The notes beneath the pieces are model-generated. The model saw nothing but the letters and a program-made list of their open reading frames with translations, did no database searches and had not been told where the DNA came from. Source: Leptospira perdikensis (GTDB taxonomy: Bacteria > Spirochaetota > Leptospiria > Leptospirales > Leptospiraceae). From it: a stretch of DNA of 64,000 nucleotides. This document shows, in pieces, positions 61,592 to 64,000 of the stretch. A program made the position numbers and the translations under genes. Position 1 is the stretch's first letter; each line of letters begins with the position of its first letter. The stretch lies in the NCBI RefSeq assembly GCF_004769575.1, contig NZ_RQGA01000007.1, positions 62,001-126,000 on the forward strand, written 5' to 3'.

Positions 61592-63433
61592 TTAAGCTGC
61601 TTGTTGTTTTTCTAAACGTTTTTTCATAAGGAAACCAAGAGCGGCTCCAATTACAATCAAACTTGCCGAAACTTCCAAAGCATTGTTACGAACTGCTTTG
61701 ATTAAGTAGGCTGAAAAACCATTATCAGCATAAAAATCACTCACTCGAACTACATAGGAAGGACGGTTTGGTGCAGGGATTTGGTCTACATGTAGATACC
61801 AATCTTTATGAGCCACACCATTGGAGTGCATCCAAGAGTTGAAGAAGATATAACCCGAGGTAGAAGGTTTACGGATGTCAGCACCTTCTGTAGGGTGATT
61901 GAAAATTCCTGGAACAATGATGGCCCAAGGGAAACCAGTTTTGTCTATATAGGAATCTTTACCTTTGCTATCAGTGAAATAACCGGGACGGTAGATTTGT
62001 CTAAATACCCCATCTGTTTTTTGGTTGAAAGCAAGGAAGTAATTCAAATGTCCACCTACTAGGTTCTTAGTTGCATTCAAATCTACTGGTTCATCGAAAG
62101 TAATGGTTACCTGTGCAGTCACTCCACGAACAAAGTCATTGATTGTGAAAGTTGATCCTGCAGCTGGAGCATTTTTACTTCCGAAAAGTGTTTTATCAGA
62201 ACTTGGAAGGAGAAGGACTCCTCGTTTGAGTTGTGCTGAATTTAAAGTCCCTCCAGTACAGTCTCCTGTAGCATTCGCAGTGTATTTTGGCGCAGCAGCA
62301 CAACCACTCCATGGTTTTCCGCTACCATCTAAATAACTCACTTGCACTTTTGCATTAGTTGGAACATTCAATGAAAGTCTTAGTTCATGATTGTATCCTG
62401 CACCTTTTGCTACATGGGTGTAAGTTCCACGAATCGTCTTTACTTTGTTTGCTGGTGTTTTGTCCATCTCTGTGCTAAATACGGTGGAATGGTCATTTAA
62501 GTCAGCATCTCCCGCAGAAGGATACATGTCTTCGAAAGCAATTGTATATCGACCAGAACGTGCAGTAGTAGCCAGACTAGGATCATCTGGGAATTCATCG
62601 TAAACGTTGGCAATTCCATCACAATCAGAATCAACTGCTTGCACACAACCGTTCACTGGTTGGAAATTGGTTGTGTCTACATTGACGACCGGAGCTACAA
62701 CAACAGTTCCTGCAGAACCACTACCAGTAGATGGTTGTTGAACTGGAGCTGTTCCTGTAAGTTCTACAACTTCACCAGTTGTTGGATTCACACCGATCAC
62801 ACTGATCTCTACTGTAGTTACAGTTGGTGGAACACTAATGGGAATGGTCACGGATCCATTGGAATCAGTGGTTCCAACTCCTACCACATTTGGTTCACCT
62901 GTTGTAGTAGTTTCTGTAACCGTCACCGGTGCGTTAGCCACAGGGCCGGATTCGTTCCCGACAACCACTGTCACCGGAACTGTAATATTTGTTTCAAAAT
63001 TAAAATTACCACCATTGGTTTGGTCTACCACAACTGTTGTGGTTTCATTATGTACGGTAGTAGGTGCTGGAGTGGGAGCCGTTGCTACTGGTGCAGGTGT
63101 TGTTGTTACCGGCTCAGGATTACTTGGTGTTGTTGGTGTCGGTGCGGCAACTTCAGGTTCCGTTGTAGGAGTCGTAGTTGTTTGTCCTCCGCCACTAGTC
63201 GAACCACCATCTGTAGGAGTGGTTGTTTCTGTTGGAGCCGTGATTTGGCTTGGGTCTGTTGTTTCTAATCCAACCACAGTAAATGTGCCGTCGCCTGTAT
63301 TGGCAGCTTCAGGAGCTGTTTGTGTGGTTCCGTCACCAAGTCCCAAAAATGGGAGGAGTAAAGCGCCTTTCTTTTTATTGGAACAGTCCAATACTAAGAG
63401 CGGTATCGCTAGAAAAATGATCCATCGTTTCAT
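61592..63433 (-). CDS. LruC-domain lipoprotein with Thr/Pro-rich stalk and C-terminal anchor
   Basis: 613 residues. A signal sequence MKRWIIFLAIPLLVLDC may be a lipobox, though Asp at -1 is unusual. A Thr/Pro-rich low-complexity stalk (about 35-130) and an Ig-like strand region (VTVVVGNESGPVANAPVTVT) follow. The C-terminal half is the LruC domain, beginning at DSDCDGIANVYDEFPDDPSL, a calcium-type D-x-D-x-D-G loop. The end is ALEVSASLIVIGAALGFLMK then KRLEKQ, a hydrophobic helix with basic tail like a sorting signal. LruC is a recurrent-uveitis antigen in pathogenic Leptospira. Confidence 0.8.
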   Translation of the reverse strand: MKRWIIFLAIPLLVLDCSNKKKGALLLPFLGLGDGTTQTAPEAANTGDGTFTVVGLETTDPSQITAPTETTTPTDGGSTSGGGQTTTTPTTEPEVAAPTPTTPSNPEPVTTTPAPVATAPTPAPTTVHNETTTVVVDQTNGGNFNFETNITVPVTVVVGNESGPVANAPVTVTETTTTGEPNVVGVGTTDSNGSVTIPISVPPTVTTVEISVIGVNPTTGEVVELTGTAPVQQPSTGSGSAGTVVVAPVVNVDTTNFQPVNGCVQAVDSDCDGIANVYDEFPDDPSLATTARSGRYTIAFEDMYPSAGDADLNDHSTVFSTEMDKTPANKVKTIRGTYTHVAKGAGYNHELRLSLNVPTNAKVQVSYLDGSGKPWSGCAAAPKYTANATGDCTGGTLNSAQLKRGVLLLPSSDKTLFGSKNAPAAGSTFTINDFVRGVTAQVTITFDEPVDLNATKNLVGGHLNYFLAFNQKTDGVFRQIYRPGYFTDSKGKDSYIDKTGFPWAIIVPGIFNHPTEGADIRKPSTSGYIFFNSWMHSNGVAHKDWYLHVDQIPAPNRPSYVVRVSDFYADNGFSAYLIKAVRNNALEVSASLIVIGAALGFLMKKRLEKQQAA

Positions 63434-63511
63434 GTTGAGATGTCCTACCTGTATAGGGAATTGAACGACAAAATGCCAAAAAAATCAACGGTGATTTCAA
63501 AAAATTTAGGG

Positions 63512-63526
63512 AAATCCATTGGATTT
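63512..63526. other. Short dyad in the 63434-63611 spacer
   Basis: AAATCC (63512-63517) and GGATTT (63521-63526) flank ATT between the LruC-domain and ubiE-like genes. U-rich tracts lie on both sides. It may be a terminator of the ubiE-like gene or nothing; otherwise I see nothing in this 178-bp spacer. Confidence 0.25.
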
Positions 63527-63611
63527 TTTGGGGAAAGTACGAACAGAGATCAAAAAAATGAACGAAACCTTCCTAAAATCAGCCAAGAATAGCAGGTCTT
63601 TCTTTTAAAGT

Positions 63612-64000
63612 CTAGTTTTTTGCCACATGCGCCACTGCATTTCCAAAAACAAAATTCTGGAATCGTACCTCTTGGAATCCAAGTTCCTCTAAAATCTTTG
63701 CCAAACTCTCCTGGTCTGGATAGGTTTTGGAGGAATGGGGAAGGTAATCGAACATCTCATTTTCTCTGCCATAAAGCAAATATCCAAATAGAGGTACCAT
63801 TTTGAAAAAATAGAAATCGGCAAAGAATTTCAAAAATTTGGGTCGCACACGCCCCACATCTAAATTCACAAAGACCCCACCTTTCTTTAACACCCGTTTG
63901 ATTTCCATAAGGCATTTTTTTAAATCGGAAACATTCCTGAGTCCAAACCCCATAGTCACAATGTCAAAACTTGCCGTTGAAAATTGGCTCAGGTCCATAG
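63612..64000 (-). CDS. UbiE/MenG-type quinone methyltransferase (5' end outside window)
   Basis: 129 residues of the C-terminal half are seen. The blocks FDIVTMGFGLRNVSDLKKCL, IKRVLKKGGVFVNLD and YLPHSSKTYPDQESLAKILE are specific to demethylmenaquinone/ubiquinone methyltransferases, which use SAM. Leptospira make menaquinone, so MenG is the likely function. The tail lacks nothing expected; the start and the SAM-binding motif I lie beyond 64000. Confidence 0.9.
   Translation of the reverse strand, partial: MDLSQFSTASFDIVTMGFGLRNVSDLKKCLMEIKRVLKKGGVFVNLDVGRVRPKFLKFFADFYFFKMVPLFGYLLYGRENEMFDYLPHSSKTYPDQESLAKILEELGFQEVRFQNFVFGNAVAHVAKN

Noticed and set aside
62639..63464. Long plus-strand frames opposite the LruC-domain gene
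   Set aside because: They arise from the low-complexity Thr/Pro codons read in reverse (runs of Val/Thr or Cys/Ser) and have no start context.

Overview
The window reads as chromosomal DNA of a spirochaete of the genus Leptospira, probably a free-living (saprophytic) lineage. The evidence is an AT-rich base composition (roughly 40% GC by eye), relaxed spirochaetal lipoboxes (endings such as LANC and ITVC), a LruC-domain surface lipoprotein, an Lsa36-like outer-membrane protein, three large methyl-accepting chemotaxis proteins in 10 kb, and many small secreted proteins with no known family. I see no rRNA or tRNA gene, no CRISPR array and no intact insertion sequence or prophage. Genes are packed tightly on both strands, with several convergent overlaps and two divergent gene pairs whose start codons lie only 12-14 bp apart.

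Layout. 1-3.4 kb: an ArsR regulator (cut by the window edge) with tandem dyads at its start, cutA, and a response regulator followed by yqjD/yqjE-like membrane genes. 3.4-11 kb: epmA, small secreted proteins, an operon joining a ZIP metal transporter to a BtrH-like Cys protein, an AlgE-like outer-membrane protein and a zinc-less dehydrogenase. 11-14 kb: an SDR / DUF1295 / cyclopropane-synthase-like lipid-modification operon. 14-19.5 kb: DEAD-box helicase, hybrid histidine kinase, msrB, a nucleotidyltransferase with an altered metal motif, and a lipoprotein. 19.5-25 kb: epmB divergent from efp, followed by mtnB and two SDRs. 25-38 kb: corA, M61 peptidase, chemoreceptors, DMT transporter and outer-membrane protein. 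38-44.6 kb: a methionine/SAM-cycle block of SahR-like regulator, ahcY, ferredoxin and metH. 44.6-64 kb: phosphofructokinase, GAF/SpoIIE phosphatase, argB, nitrilase, alr, a PLP enzyme, BASS transporter, rpmG (not covered by longer reading frames), a DksA-like protein, an O-antigen-ligase-like protein, an adenylate-forming enzyme, a LruC-domain lipoprotein and the end of ubiE/menG.

How genes work together. EpmA, EpmB and EF-P form a complete beta-lysylation route for EF-P, with the target lysine visible at K33. The SahR-like regulator has a 13-bp perfect inverted repeat just before its start codon and overlaps ahcY. A two-cluster ferredoxin sits between ahcY and metH and is a candidate electron donor for reactivating MetH. 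mtnB adds a methionine-salvage step.

The least explained pieces are: a possible small transcript at about 27.9-28.1 kb with the strongest Shine-Dalgarno sequence in the window, an 18-25 codon reading frame and a long-range stem; two GC-rich structured spacer elements; and a DksA-like protein that has lost its zinc cysteines beside a ribosomal protein L33 that has kept its own.
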